A stretch of DNA of 64,000 nucleotides, taken from assembly GCF_000001735.4 (NCBI RefSeq), contig NC_003070.9:1488001-1552000 (forward strand), in the 5' to 3' direction. The notes under the pieces are model-generated. The model was not told the DNA's origin. It saw nothing but the letters and a program-made list of their open reading frames with translations, and did no database searches. The position numbers and the translations under genes were made by a program. The stretch comes from Arabidopsis thaliana. Lineage: Eukaryota; Streptophyta; Magnoliopsida; Brassicales; Brassicaceae. Positions 1 through 13,300 of this stretch are shown here, piece by piece; the stretch's first letter is position 1, and each line of letters starts with the position of its first letter.

Positions 1-18
1 ATATAACACTTAACTTAC

Positions 19-1828
19 ATCCCATCTAGCAGGATCAAATTTTCTTGGATCTGGAAAGACTTCAGGGTCGATGTGGACATCCCTAAACCATGTCAAAACC
101 TTCCAACCTTTTGGGATCAAATAGCCTGCAAGATTTATCAAATCATGCTAAATATTTAGGTGCACTTTAAGAAGGTGTTTTGTATTTCATATAAGTCATG
201 TGTTTACATGTATACTAACCATTCATTTCAACGTCAGTCTTTGCCTCTCGAAAAGCAGTGAGTGAGAATGTTATGACTCGAAGTGTCTCATCGACAACCT
301 AGTGAAGAAACACCTCTTTCAAAATCACCAAAAACAAATCGCATACAAAATCTCTGTTGCGCTATACTCATAGGTGACCAGAATCTAACCTGCGATAAGA
401 ATTCCATTTTCCGGGTTTCTTTTAGAGATAGACCTTTTTGACCTTCAGGCCTACTTTTCAGGATCATTTCTTGTTCAGCCTATTGTACCATCATATGCAA
501 AACACAAGAAAGTATAAGATGATGATAAGGAAATGAAATCGTTTTTTTCTCTCCACTTACCTTTGCTCTTTGTAGAACCTCAGGGTGTTCTTGTAGAAAA
601 ACGGTAGCCCACATAATGGTGTGGCCAGAGGATTCATGACCGGCATTAAGATACATCAGAAGAACATCGATAATCTCTTCGTCATCCAAAGTTTTTCCAT
701 CTTCATCTTTAACATTAAGAAGATTGTCTAACATATCTTTCTTATTTGATAAAATGTTCTGCTTCCTTTGATTTCTGCGCTCAGTCACTATGGACTGAAA
801 GGCAGCTACAAGTGTTTTCCTCGCCTGCAAAATAAATAATAATGATCTTCAAAATCTTCCAAAAGAAAGAATATTGAATTTAGTAAAAAAGGGTGGTTTA
901 ATTTAGACCTTGAGTGCTCTATGATAAGCAAATCCAGGAATATTGACTGCCATTGCTCGAACCCCATAGTTAAGAGCTGTATATTCTCGTTCCAATGCAT
1001 CCATTACATTCTCACTCTCAGAGCTGAGAAAGATGTACATGATGATCCTAAAGGTGAGCTTACGCAGATGAGTCAAGAACTCGAACTCTCCCATTTTGGT
1101 CCACTTGTCCAGAACAGTAATAACGTTTTCTTCAATGTACGGTATATAAGTAGAGAGGGCTTCATGGCCATTGACTGGAGCAGCAGTCAAACGCCTGAGA
1201 CGCTTGTGTTCCTCGAAAGAGATACCAACGAATGACTTCCTTCCAATGAGTTCCATTGTAGATGTTGGCCAACCTGGCTTGAACGCATCATCGTCTGTCA
1301 GCACACGCCGGCAAGTGTCTGATGTTGTTACTATTATACTTGGGTTCCCGAACATGTGTGCTTTATATATACCTTTAGGTCCATACCTTCACATCATTGA
1401 CAACAAAATTAAGTCCCAAAATCAAAATCAAGGTATAACATGGATCACTACAAGAATTTTGCGACCTAGGGACTAGAAGTGGAGCTTGAACGAAATAAAA
1501 GTGATGAAAACAAAGCCAATGCATAACATAGATCCCTCCACTACAAGAAAACTGGGAGATAGAGATTACGAGTGACTAAAGGTCTTTACCTTTTGATTAA
1601 AGTGCGAGTGAAGGAGTCAGGGTCAGAAGTCTTGAAAGCTCTGAGAAAAGACAACATGTTGCCAATGAAAGGCCAACCCAAATCACCTGGTGGCAGATAG
1701 TGCCTGTTCTCCCCAAGGCTGGACTCATAGAGCCACACATTCACCTTCCTGACCAACCAATTCAGACCAAAACATCCCAACACCATCAGAGGAAACCATA
1801 CTGGGATCCAACTCGTTGTCTCCGCCAT
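19..1828 (-). CDS. KAO1: ent-kaurenoic acid oxidase 1 (CYP88A3), 3' end outside window
   Basis: Cytochrome P450 of the endoplasmic reticulum that converts ent-kaurenoic acid to GA12 in three oxidations, an early gibberellin step. Six exons are in the window, in transcription order 1590-1828, 909-1386, 561-824, 390-479, 220-298 and 19-125. All junctions are GT-AG and frame is kept, giving the first 419 residues of a protein of about 490. A hydrophobic anchor lies at about residues 7-27. The I-helix oxygen-activation motif is visible as AGHESS and the K-helix ExxR as ETLR. The heme-binding cysteine loop lies beyond the left edge. The next upstream gene on the same strand is about 1.6 kb away. 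CYP88A4 (KAO2) would look almost the same; I chose KAO1 from the neighbours. Confidence 0.95.
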
Positions 1829-1894
1829 AGACTTTTCACTTAGTTAAACTTGCCAACTTTTGTTTGTCCCTTTTTTTCTTTTCTCATAAATGGA

Positions 1895-1902
1895 TATTTA
1901 TA
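1895..1902 (-). promoter_or_regulatory. TATA box of KAO1
   Basis: On the minus strand this reads TATAAATA, about 67 bases upstream of the KAO1 start codon. It implies a short leader that begins near 1865. Confidence 0.55.
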
Positions 1903-2730
1903 TCCTCATCTTCATGTAGATACGTGTATTACATTACTCAATACCTGGAAAGTCTACAAGTAAAACTGGTAAAATATCTTTTAATCTGGAAAAAATCTTG
2001 TCCATGCAATTCCTGGTAGTAATATTATATCTTATTTTTGTTTCTAAAGAACAAGAGAGAATCTTAGCGGGATAGAATTTATTTATGAAAGAGATTTCTA
2101 ACCAAAACGAGTGTTCCTATCTAATTTGTGGTGGGAAGATACAAAGGGACACACGGCTAGCTCCTAAGGATTAACCGAAATTACTTCCATTTTGGGTTCT
2201 CTATATGGCAAATGCCTCTCTGTATATTCTTCTTCAAGAAAATAAGTTAATTCACCAAAACCAGTACTATCATCTCTACATGTGTCGAGCATGAGTATAC
2301 TAATTCATCGATAAGATCCCGTTGATACTAAAACTAAGTAGCAAATGTAGATCCAAATGCAAAACAGTGAACACATTCGTTAAACAACAGAGAAACAAAA
2401 CACTCCAAGAAGATTAATTAGTCTAAAATTAATACTAAACTTTTTCTTATCAATTTCTCTTCTTTTTTTTTGTCCACATTCTTCTTCAAGTTGTTTAATT
2501 TTGATCAGTTAAAGCTTAATTACAACTAAAAAATCCGTTGATTCGACCTCTCTGAACGTAATTTTCAATACGTAGATCAACAAGTGAATTTCACTAAGTT
2601 TGATCCTGGAAATTTCGATTAGGGTGTACGACTACTTCACACTCGGATTCAGACACCAACAACAACAAAAAATCAAAACTTTGGTAGACACACATGGAGA
2701 GGAATCGATAAAGTAAAAGAGAACCAGACC

Positions 2731-2892
2731 TTAATTAAGATAAAGCAATGAGAGAGAAGAGACCACTTGACCCTCAGATTCTGCGAATGGCTCAATAAAC
2801 TGGTTCCAGTACTCGTCGGAGTTACCATCTTCGGCATCACCAAGTTCTCTCACAAGGGTTTCGACTTTCGAGTAAGAAGCAGCTTTCGGGCC
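2731..2892 (-). other. Coding-like fragment without a start codon
   Basis: This is an island of near-normal coding composition in the AT-rich spacer between KAO1 and the galactosyltransferase gene (1829-3459). The minus frame is open for 53 codons and reads as an acidic peptide including VETLVRELGDAEDGNSDEYW. It has no methionine, and an in-frame TGA lies directly upstream, so alone it is not a gene. The opposite strand also carries a plausible hydrophobic reading, LVPVLVGVTIFGITKF. I do not recognise either. It may be a lone exon, a gene relic or chance. Nothing else in this spacer looks coding. Confidence 0.3.
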
Positions 2893-3459
2893 TCAGACGA
2901 CCGAAACCCAAACCAATAGAACCAAAGTGTCTGTTTTGACATGTGACCAAGACCAACAAATAAAAGTCTCTAACTTTATCCTACTTTCCCAAGTTTTATA
3001 CTTTTCAAAGTAATTTTAGAGACATTGTTAAGTTTTACAGTTTACTGCGCCTAATGATTTCCAGAGAGGTTATTACACAGTATCCGATTTCTGTCTATGC
3101 AATAGTTTTATGGATCCAAAAGAATCAGGGCATAGTGTTTTGTATTTGATGTAAAAATCCACAAGTTGCTTCATTTTCAAGCCACCCAAAACGAACAAAG
3201 CAGCAGGGGTGTTCACTGTAGTGTTCAGTTTCCTTATACCAAAATGGAAACGCCACAATCACAATACGCAATTGCGATTCTTGCCAGAGGTTTTCACACT
3301 TATCTCTAATCCTTCCTGCCTCTTCTATTCTATGTACCTATGAATACAAAAGTGGATATCTCTTGGAATTGTATATCTGGACGACCTTCCTCTGATCTTT
3401 GAGCTGTTTTTGGGGGCTGAGCAAAACCGTTATGTTTTTACCATTCCTCTGTTTATATG

Positions 3460-5931
3460 TCAAAACGTGGCACTCCAAAGAGCCTTTTCACCTTCACCGC
3501 AACGTCTATGAACCTCTTTGATGCGATCTGCGGATCTGCAGATTCCGCTGCAGCTCCAGTCGAATGATGCTACACAGATGTTTCCAGCTTGTGCTTTCCA
3601 TTCGCAATCTGCAAATACCAAAACTGAATCTTTTAACATATTTTCAGTATGTTTCAGGTTGAAAGATTTGATGTTATTGTCAAACTTAAATCATTTAGGT
3701 TCTTGGTAAGACTTTGTATCAGTAGAGATTTTGATAGGGACGAGTCATCTCTTTAGATAGGTTAAGGTCTCTTCATTTTTAAGCCTTTTGCTTTAAAGCA
3801 GATATTATTGTAGTTAGGTCCCCAACACCAAAGATGTTGACGTTTTTTCTGTCTAAGTAATCAAAATATGTACATTGATTTTTGAAGCATCTTAAAAGGT
3901 ATCACAGCAAGCAGGAGATGAAAAGAGCTTAAGACTTACCAGGAGGAGTTCCGCAGCATAATCTTCTATCATCAATGTGTTTAACATCAATCCCGATAAA
4001 CCAAGCTCCTAGCGAAACATCTTCGTTCGCATACTTGTGAAGAACATGCCTGAAACATTTAACATGTATAAGAACGAAGAGTTACATGAGTTAACAAATG
4101 AGCTATGATACAATGTAATCTCATCTTCATCTTACTGATTGATTGATATATAAGAAGCCAAGTCCCTTGAAATGGCGTATAACTGTCCAGTAGCATGACG
4201 GAAGTATTTGTTCCCATTTTCACCAAACTTCCAGTACTCTGGCTCATGGTACCTCACCCCTCTGCTCCATAAAACAAAGATGACTTAACAAGAATACAAA
4301 ATTGATATGAAGGAGGAAACTGGAAGATGCTTTACTTTTGAGAGAGGACAGGGCCAGATTTCATGCAACCAATATAGACCCGTGGTTTTTTCCGGTGTCT
4401 AACAAGAGTTTCCCCAAGAGTTGCTGCAGACATTTCAGTGAAACATTGAACCCATTAGTATTGCCAGTATAAGGTATGCAAAATGACATAAAGAAAACCA
4501 ATTCAATTCGTTGATTTTAGAACTTACCTATATTGACATGAACATCATCATCTACTTTGACATAGAAATCTGCATCCCACATCGAAAATGCTGTAGAAAA
4601 GTAAGTTTTCGTCTTGCCTGACAACTCTAGGTACCCTTCAACATGGTCCTATAAAAAACAAGTGAGTAATGAGAATGAAGATAAGAGCTAGCCTTAGACT
4701 TGTTAAACAGTGAACTATATTCAGAACTATACCAGTCTCAAGAAATCTCCATGCTTCCTGTCCTCAGCTTCTATAGCTCGATCTAGAATTCCCCCGGTCG
4801 TGGCACTATAGAACAATGACACACATCATCAGTATACAGAGAACCAAAATGAAACTCACATCAGAAACTAAAGAAAACAAAACTTCACCTGTGACCAATG
4901 ACAAACCGGATGATAATCCCCTTCTCCTCTTCTAGTCTCTTCCTTTTTTCACCTGAAAACAACAACATTTCAATCAGATACAACCATCAAGGAACATAGT
5001 TGATCAAAGATAAAAGTGTAATAAAAACCTTGAGGCATCCAAGTTGCTCGAATAGAATCTCTTCTCTTTCTGCTACTAAAAGCTGTATTAATCCCAACGA
5101 CCATCAAAAACCGTCTCTGTTCCTGAGGTTGCTTCTTCCCCATATCATCTGATAAAGGAGCACCGTTTTGTAAAGATTCCTGAACTGACCTTGCTGCAGC
5201 TAACTCCATCTCTAAGCTTGAAATGGTCTTATCCAATGTCCTGCAGGTAACAACACAAAACAAATTATTAAACATCAAAACTTCTATGTTATATTTGAAA
5301 TGACACAGCAAAAGATTGAAACTTTACTGTAATGCAATATGTGTATTGGCTACTTCTCCAAACAAAGCCTGAGGATCTCTTTTGACTTCTTTCTGGTAAA
5401 GCTAATGGAGAAACCAATCAGATTGGATTATATAAAACACAAGTTTCATAAATCAAATAATGAAACCAGTTAAGAAGAATCCATGTTGACTCACAGCTTT
5501 TGGATTGCAGCCTTCAGAGACCAGCTTCAATCTCTCAGCTTCGGTTACAGATGGATGAGACATGCCTTTAGATTCCGGAATATTCCACATCCTGCAACAA
5601 CAACAACAAGAACAAAATCATGTCTTTGAAATCTCAAAGATAGTGAATTAGTAGGCAAAGCCATCAAATTTAAGTTTTGTTAATTATGTCTATTAAAAGA
5701 GTAATTAAATCTGTTGATTACACACACACAAAAAAACACAATTAGAAACTCAGGAAACAGAGTAACGAGAAGAAGACGAAAGAAAGAAAGAATCAATTTT
5801 TAAAAAATTTCGGTAATTTACCGATTGGTGAAGAACATTCCGACGCAGAAGCTTCCTAAGCAGAGTAATATCGTCCATTTTCTCGATACGAAGCTTCTAG
5901 AAGAATACTCTCCTTTGATCTTCGCAGACAT
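3460..5931 (-). CDS. B3GALT2: Probable beta-1,3-galactosyltransferase, GT31 family
   Basis: Type II Golgi membrane enzyme expected to add beta-1,3-linked galactose to protein or glycan acceptors. Eleven exons in transcription order: 5822-5931, 5495-5591, 5328-5401, 5029-5240, 4889-4952, 4733-4805, 4528-4648, 4336-4423, 4136-4261, 3940-4049, 3460-3608. They sum to 407 codons plus stop with all junctions GT-AG. A membrane segment lies at about residues 19-38, followed by a DUF4094-type stem and a Galactosyl_T domain with the metal-binding run KVDDDV. The C-terminal part is cysteine rich. The family is certain from the motifs. The member number B3GALT2 (AT1G05170) is from memory, and the true acceptor cannot be read from sequence. 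Confidence 0.93.
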
Positions 5932-6571
5932 TTTCCTCACAAGATGTAAAGAAAAATAAAGATCCTCAGAAGAACTCTCAATACAGTAGCTATCTCAAGC
6001 AGATTAGCTCTATCATCGGAGAACCAAACTCTATAAATCAGCTCGAAGAAACCCAGAAATAGACCCAACAACAAAGAAGAACAGCTGAAATCTCCACAAC
6101 TTTCCAAATCAAAATCTGAGATTTCACAGATCGAAAGAAAATTGAATAAGCTCTCTGTGTTAGTCTCTTTGATTTTCGCAGGAAAACAAAAAAATTGGAG
6201 AGAGAAACGACTTTACAGAGAAGAAAGACGAAATCAGAACGACTTCTTAACCGTCTCTCTAGTTCCTATTTAATAAACTGACCAATATTTTGAGATATTT
6301 ACCAAAATGTCCCTCTTATCAAATACTACTATGTATTAACCTTTTTTTTTTGTCATATAGTATTTCACCAAATATAATTTACCTAGTTACCACCATCTCT
6401 TTATTTGTGACCGTTACCGATTAATAATGCTAGTAAATTAAACATAACTATGATAAAAACAAAACGCATTATGTCACTAAAAACAAAACAAAATTCGCTT
6501 TATATTTGGAGTTTTTTTTTACTTACTATATCACCATTACAAACAAAATGAAGCATGGCATCACGGTTTTT

Positions 6572-6625
6572 GGTCTCTATAATAGATTAAAAAAAAAAAA
6601 AAATCTAGGTCTCTATAATAGATTA
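6572..6625. repeat. 18-bp direct repeat flanking poly(A)
   Basis: GGTCTCTATAATAGATTA occurs at 6572-6589 and again at 6608-6625. Between them is a run of 14 A (part of a 15-A stretch) followed by TCTA. The layout resembles a target-site duplication around a bare A-tail, or a local duplication by slippage. Confidence 0.7.
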
Positions 6626-8908
6626 GATAAAACTTGTTGATATAAAACAACATATCAGATGAAATTAATTTATCTTCCAGCTTGTGATATGTAAATAGCC
6701 TAGCTATATATATATATACGTTAATAGGTATGTCACATACGGTATGTCTATTGCTATGCGTAGGGATTTTGAGATATTGAAATTAGAGGCACTTTAATTG
6801 GTTGACTCTGACTTTTAGCTTATAGAGCTGGTCCTCGCCACATGGTCATAATAGGTGGTGAGTTAAATTGGTTGGTAAATAGTAATTGAAAATTCAATCG
6901 TTGAAATATAAATAAGGGTATACATTCATTTTCACGTGCACTTTACGAACCAACACCGTTAGTTTTATGATCTTTCATGTATAGTGTAACCCATCAATAA
7001 TGCTTCATCACATTCGTTTAGATTTAGTTTAACGCAACTATTTTATGTTTTGATGGCCATCGTTTATGGCTTCACGTCCATTTTTCGACCCATTGACTCC
7101 ACTTTTGTATGTCTATCGTGTTATTCCAACAAAAGAAATCGATTATTTATGCAAAACTATCACTTTATTTTTGTTTTGTGTTTTTGTCTTTAGTCACAAC
7201 TAGGATGTTTTACGTCAAACACGTTTAAATTTCAAATGATCACTTAAAAAATAAATAAATGCATTTTAATTCATTAGACATTCTGCGACTGTACATACTA
7301 ACGATCATGTGATGCTTTCTGTTTTGCATCACAAGGCTCACTGCAAAATCAGTATCCCAAAATATAATGACTATAGTGGGTCTCACCTCACGAGCTTCTT
7401 CCACGTGTCATCATTAACGTTTTACAATCCATTGATGTATGTTTGAGAGTTTTGTGTAACTTCTGTCCATAATGATGCCACATGCATGACTTTGGCCATC
7501 GATTTGTTCTTGAGTTTTAATAATCCCCCTTTGACATATATATAATATGTTCTGTCCCTAGGTTTAGTTTTGGGGGTTTCTGCATCTTAATTTTAATGGA
7601 TAGTTTTATTTTTTCCGACAATACTGGTCATTGTTAATTTATTTGGTTTAAAAAAAAAAAAAAAGTGTAAAGATGCTCTCTGTGTTTAACCAATTTACGT
7701 TAGATTATATAAAAGTCAGTTTATCGGTTGATGCCACTACAAATTTTCAATTCCCTATGTCGTAGAATTATTATGAAAATCAATTCAAAAGACATCTTTT
7801 CACTCCTAGGGAACACATATATATGTTGTAACTGAAACGCACATATCTATTTTTATTAAATATACTATATAATACTGAATTTTGTATATGTTTAGGTGGA
7901 CTCTAATTCTTTTTCTCAACCAGGTTTCTGAACTCAATCGTGAGGAAAAATATATATTCAAGTTTTTGTTTCCTTCACGTAATATTCCATCGATGGCTGT
8001 GCTCATGGCATGTGAGCAATCAAAAGGTCGGTGCTGTTTTGAATAACAAACAGAGAGACTGCAATGAATTGATTGGATCAATGTTATCCACTTCTATTTT
8101 ATGTTAATAAGCTTCAGATCTATCATTGATTTTTTTTTATTCATTGCATACGGAAAACTATTTTATGGTCTTATAAATTGAGAATGGGGGTGATGGTCAA
8201 GTATAACGTGTATGGTGTGTCATTATTAGCTGTTAATCAAACCACATGGTTTATTTCAAACATGTTTGTCTATATATACACACATATATTTCAGATTTTT
8301 ATGTTATAGATATGTTGCACTTGCACATTATTTCCTCTCAAAAGCAATGCCTAAAAAAGCTATAATTTTTTAATAGGTGGTAGATCAATGTGTAACAAAT
8401 TATATGGCAGTAATTTTAGCAATTTTTTTTTAAAGATAGTTTTCATTTTTTTGCAAAAAGAAAAAAAAAATGGAGTCAATTTTGTTTTTTAAAAAGAAGA
8501 AGATGCAATTTTCATGTCTCTTACGTTAGCCAACCGATTGATATAATGATTTTTGGTGTACCAAAGAGGAAGCCACAAGACTTAAATTTTCCATAACCAT
8601 CAAAGTGAAGTAGACACATGCTTTAATATACTTGTACATTATTATACACACAGATGTATGGCCACCAATAATTTAGAGAAATGAGAGAGTGTCATTTAAT
8701 TTAAGTATTCACCGTTGGCAACCGATGGACATTGAAGCTCTCCATATAATCATAATGAAAGGTACGGGTCGTGTTACCTGAGTTTTACCTTTTTAGTTCA
8801 ATCACTAACCCAAATCTTCCGACCGGTCGGTTATGTTTGGTTTAATTTGGTATATTGGAGAATCAATGAATTGGTAGTGTGAGAGAGGAGAGGATGGTAG
8901 AAGTTAGG

Positions 8909-8998
8909 TGCTTTGCTTGAAAGAGGAGACTGTCACTTTACCTAATTCAATGTCTAAGTTTGGTCAGTCGATCTCTTCTTCAAGCAAAACCCCTTTAA
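8909..8998 (+). other. Possible RNA hairpin
   Basis: The segment TTTGCTTGAAAGAGGAGA near 8912 can pair with TCTCTTCTTCAAGCAAAA near 8972 with one bulged A and one G-U pair, leaving a loop of about 40 bases. The stem is about 17 to 20 base pairs. I do not recognise a known microRNA. No conservation or expression can be seen from one sequence. Confidence 0.25.
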
Positions 8999-9282
8999 AG
9001 CTGACATCCCAATTTCCATCCATCCATCTGTTTCTTGTTGCTAACTCCTTTCTCAGACCTTTTCTTTTTTAATAATTGTCTTTTTCCTATCAAATTTACA
9101 CATACTATGTAGATAAATACCAGAAGGAAAAACAAAAGTAACAAATCGGGTCAAACTTATCAAAATTGGATGCCGAATGAATTTTAACATTGGAACTAGA
9201 ATCTTCCCAAGAAAAAAGTGTTTAGTCAAATCTCATGATTGAAACATGATTAAGGAAACTTCTACGTTCATCTTACTTAAAG

Positions 9283-9310
9283 TTTTTTTTTTTTTTTTGT
9301 GTGTGTGTGT
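9283..9310. repeat. T16-(GT)6 microsatellite
   Basis: Sixteen T followed by six GT units, in spacer DNA. Confidence 0.85.
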
Positions 9311-10028
9311 CACGTATTCAAGTTGTATTTAAGTAAAACTTAAAACTAGCAAATCTTAACTTTTAAATTAAGTTCATACCGCTAGTGTGTGTCATTAGCA
9401 TAATGCGTTACCAAAGTTCTATCTCAGACTATGTTTTAAGGGTGATGATTGATTTAGATATGATATTAAAAGATTCGTTTCGCATCATTAGTGCTTTTCT
9501 TTTGTCAAATGCTGTTCACAAAATTCAAACGTAATGTAGATGGAAACGACATACGCTATGTCGGCTGCGTTCGACATTAGCAGTTCACAAGACTATATTA
9601 CCTCTCATGTGTTTATACATTATATATATTTATATACTACAGTACATATTTAAACAAATGCATAAGAAAAAGGGTATAATTGATACTTTTATATCGAAAA
9701 CGAAATGTCATGGTAGTAACAAGTGAAACCCACCGAGCTTCAATGGCCTCTATTATTCATGCATTTGCCATAATAACCCTACACCACCCAATTCAAATTG
9801 TCTTTATTGCCCCAAATCCCTAAATTGGATTTGTGGTTCTTGATGTTATTAATTCTTTGATGCCCATTAACTTTTTAGACAATTTTAATATTATATTTTG
9901 ATTGATCTTATTCTTGGACCCCATTTTATTGAGAGTAACTTTTGAGCTTTGATGTTAACGTAATGCAAATTCTTGTCGTTTGTATGATTTGCAGAAATCA
10001 TCTCATTAAACCTTTTGCCGACTAGAAT

Positions 10029-10149
10029 CATGTGGAGAATGGGCTTACTGTGTCCCTTTTTATGAGACTCATGGAGAATGAGCTAACTGTGGCCCATTTT
10101 ATGTGACTCCCGTGTAGAATGGGCTTACAGTGGCCCATTTTATGAGATT
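10029..10149. repeat. Three diverged copies of a ~40-bp tandem repeat
   Basis: Copies at about 10029-10069, 10070-10108 and 10109-10149 share the core GAGAATGGGCTTAC then TGGCCCATTTTATGAGACT with small changes. Each copy contains GGCCCA- or GGGCTT-like words. The array lies just downstream of the AXR1 stop codon, in or near its 3' UTR. Confidence 0.75.
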
Positions 10150-10356
10150 AGCTTCATTTAACCTTCAAATATTTCTAACCTCAAGGACAAAGCAAAGCAA
10201 GATTTTCGAAGATTCTGAGTCGGATGGTCTCAGCTGAACTGTCATTGAAAATTTTGTTTCTCAGTAGTAGCAAAAAGATTATCTTTTAATCAGAAGAATA
10301 ATATATGATAGAGCTCTTTCTCTCTGTTTCAAGCCAATGTGTTAAGGAAAGATCTT

Positions 10357-13300
10357 CTACAATTTCAATAACTGAGACTTGTGATCAATGCCATTGAAGA
10401 TGTAAGTCCCCAACATCGGAACAAACTGCTTTGTGACAAGCTGCAAACAAAGATAGAAAGAGACAACTACATATTCAATTACCTCGTTAAGCATGTCCAG
10501 AAGCTAGCGACTTCCCCATAAGACTAACTGAATTTGAAACAATGAGAAAGAAATATGAATCGAACCTTGATGACTTCTTGAGATGCGATTCCTCCAACAA
10601 AGGCAGAAACCACATGAATCTCTGAGGCACCAAAGCGACACATCTCATGGATAAGGTCATCTGGGAGTACTGAGCCGTTACAGCCCAAGTCGGTAAGAAG
10701 ACTCAAGGCAGTAGTTTTTAATCGAGAAATGTCCTCATCCATTCCTCTACCAAAATGTATTGCATGTTAATAGCCAAACAAGGACCCATTGTTCAAAAAT
10801 AAAGATTAAGCTTAGTGCCATAATGAATTTCTTACCCATCAAACTGCCCAGGAAACTTGTTATAGTTGGCAGCAAATCTGTCCGCAGCTCTAAGAAGAAT
10901 ATAAAATCCCATTGCACCACTGCGACAGTAACAATATTTAAGTATAAGAGCTAAACATGCAAGCCTAGAAAAATTTTGAACTAAATCCAGAATCTATTTT
11001 TTCTGCTGTGTAAGCCTAAGATGAACTAAAAAGTTTGGTTAGCTCAGGTCAACTAAATGAATAGCTTATACAGTAAATTATGCAGTTTTGAAAAAATGCT
11101 CCTGCAATATTCAATCACAACATCTTATGGCATGTATGAGACAGACAAAAGAGTGAACATTTTGTAGAAAGGTCATCTTTCAAATCATCTGATGTTTTTG
11201 TACTCATATGAAAAGGGAAAATTCGCACCTGTAATCCTCGTCCGCTAAATACTTTTGAATTTCAGTTACAGAAGGATTTCTGAACTCGTCCTCTACCATA
11301 CGATATCTGCACAACTACAAAGGACGGATTATGGTTTATGCTTTACTCAAATCATATGTTTCTGATAATGCTCCGAAGAAAAAGTAAACAAGCAATAGGT
11401 AAAACGTTGACATTAGAAAACAAATTAAACATGTTAGGAAGTTTAGTATACTCACTTTAAGTTTCCTTGCATTCTTGCAGAAGCTCTTGATTGTTGGTTT
11501 TGGGATGCTGCTCGGATCTCGACCGATTTTCTTTAAAATGTTTTTAACTCGTTCCTCAATGACAAGAAAATCAGCCTCGGCTTTGGCTAAATAGATTTTC
11601 TGCAAATTGATATAGTGTCTGCAAAGAGAAACCATACAGCTACATAACCAATGTGAAAAATAGACTGAGGGTGAATTTCAGTGCCATAGAGGCAAGTGCA
11701 CTAACTCTGTTGAAGAGGTCATATCTGGTATAGAACCTTCAAGGGGTGCCTCTCCACCACCTTCATTTAAAACAAACTCCTGCAGGTGGTTATGTACGAT
11801 TATGATTTCAATCAAAATGAGTTGCAGTTTGCACTTCCTAAATGAACATAAAATTATGAGTTCTGGCAGAGCAGGTTTCAAGTTTCAAACCTTCAGAGCC
11901 GCTACCATCACCCAAAAAGCTGAGGAGTTTGAATTCACTTCAGCACAACTATCATTAATTAATTTTTGAACCTCTGAGCCTGGAAGAGAAAACAGGTTTG
12001 GTTCAACATGAAGAATACTGTGATTTGACCCGTGACAGAGCTTTCTGTTAGTTTAGCTCCAATATCAACAATCGCTACACCTATTAACTCAACCATGGAA
12101 ACAGTAAACATTCTAAGTCAAGTTTCTACCTAGACCAAACAAGATATCTACTTACTGATTCCTCGAGGAGCAAAAACTTTGAAAGCGGCTTCAATGGCTT
12201 CTTTGTAGTTATCTTCATCCGTAGATACCATCTTGGACTTAACCAAATCCTAAGAATTCAAGGATATAGATAATTAAAACAAGAAAGCAAGCTCGCTAAT
12301 AAATTTTATAAGTTACAAAAAAGAACTAAACCTTAAACTCTTTTTTCTCTTCCCTGGTTGAGGGAAGATTACCACTATGGGATTGAGCCCACTCCTCAGC
12401 CATCTTTACAAGAATGACGACGTAAGGTATGTGCTTATGTGCAGCGGCCGGCTCTGATACATTCAGATCAATGGTCTCCACAAAACTGCCGTTCATTAAA
12501 TAATTAAGAATATCAGTAAGTACTCAGTCGTCCATCCACAACCATAATGTTAAAGGATGCCAGAACAACATAAAGTGAGAGGATATGAGAGCAGTGGACC
12601 TCTTGAGTTCAGGCCATGGATTATTCAGGCGGAGGTCGTCAAGAAAATGATCAGGTTTTGAGTCAATTATGGGGTGCTCCTGATAAAAAAGAAAAGAAGA
12701 GAGCTTAGCATATATTCTCATTGGCCAATATCCTAACCACGGCATACCACAAAGTAATCTAAACTTTATCACAAATTGGGTCTAGACAGGTGGTATTAAT
12801 TACCTTTACAGAGATGCGAACAAACCCAGCAAGGCCATAAGAGCGAACCAAAACCAACTTAACGTTTGCATCTCGACAGATTCTATCAAGTTTCAACATT
12901 GAATCTTCCACCAGCTGCAACCAATCAATGTCGAAAAGGGGATGAAATAACGAACTTAAATAACAATAACACAGGAAAAAGAAGCCTAATAAAGCAATAT
13001 CCCGTGAAGAGGACGAGGAAAAGTACATATGAGAAACTAACTAAAGAACATTGAATAGAAGGTATCATGATCCATGGTGAGTGACTGTGTAAGCAAAGAT
13101 TAGAACTTTGAAAAATTGTAACACACAAATCATTAGAGAAGATTACAAATAGAAAAACAATGGTACCTGAGTGGCTATAACGAGAGTGAACTGAGAGAAG
13201 AAAGATGGGTTAGTAGTAATCAACGTGTCTGGATTCTCCTCAATAAACTTGGCGTTAACAGAATCATTAAGCTCTTGGAGAAACGCACAAACAGATTTGG

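Larger units (their letters stand above)
5932..10356. other. Long AT-rich spacer, no gene supported
   Basis: A 4.4 kb interval upstream of the galactosyltransferase gene and downstream of AXR1. It holds A/T tracts, a direct repeat around poly(A) at 6572-6625, a G-box core CACGTG near 6934, a possible hairpin at 8909-8998, a T/GT microsatellite and a small tandem repeat at its right end. The 91-codon minus-strand ORF at 7806-8081 is AT-driven and has no recognisable domain. Confidence 0.6.

Noticed and set aside
7806-8081. 91-codon minus-strand ORF in the long spacer
   Set aside because: AT-rich composition, no recognisable domain, no promoter or splice support.
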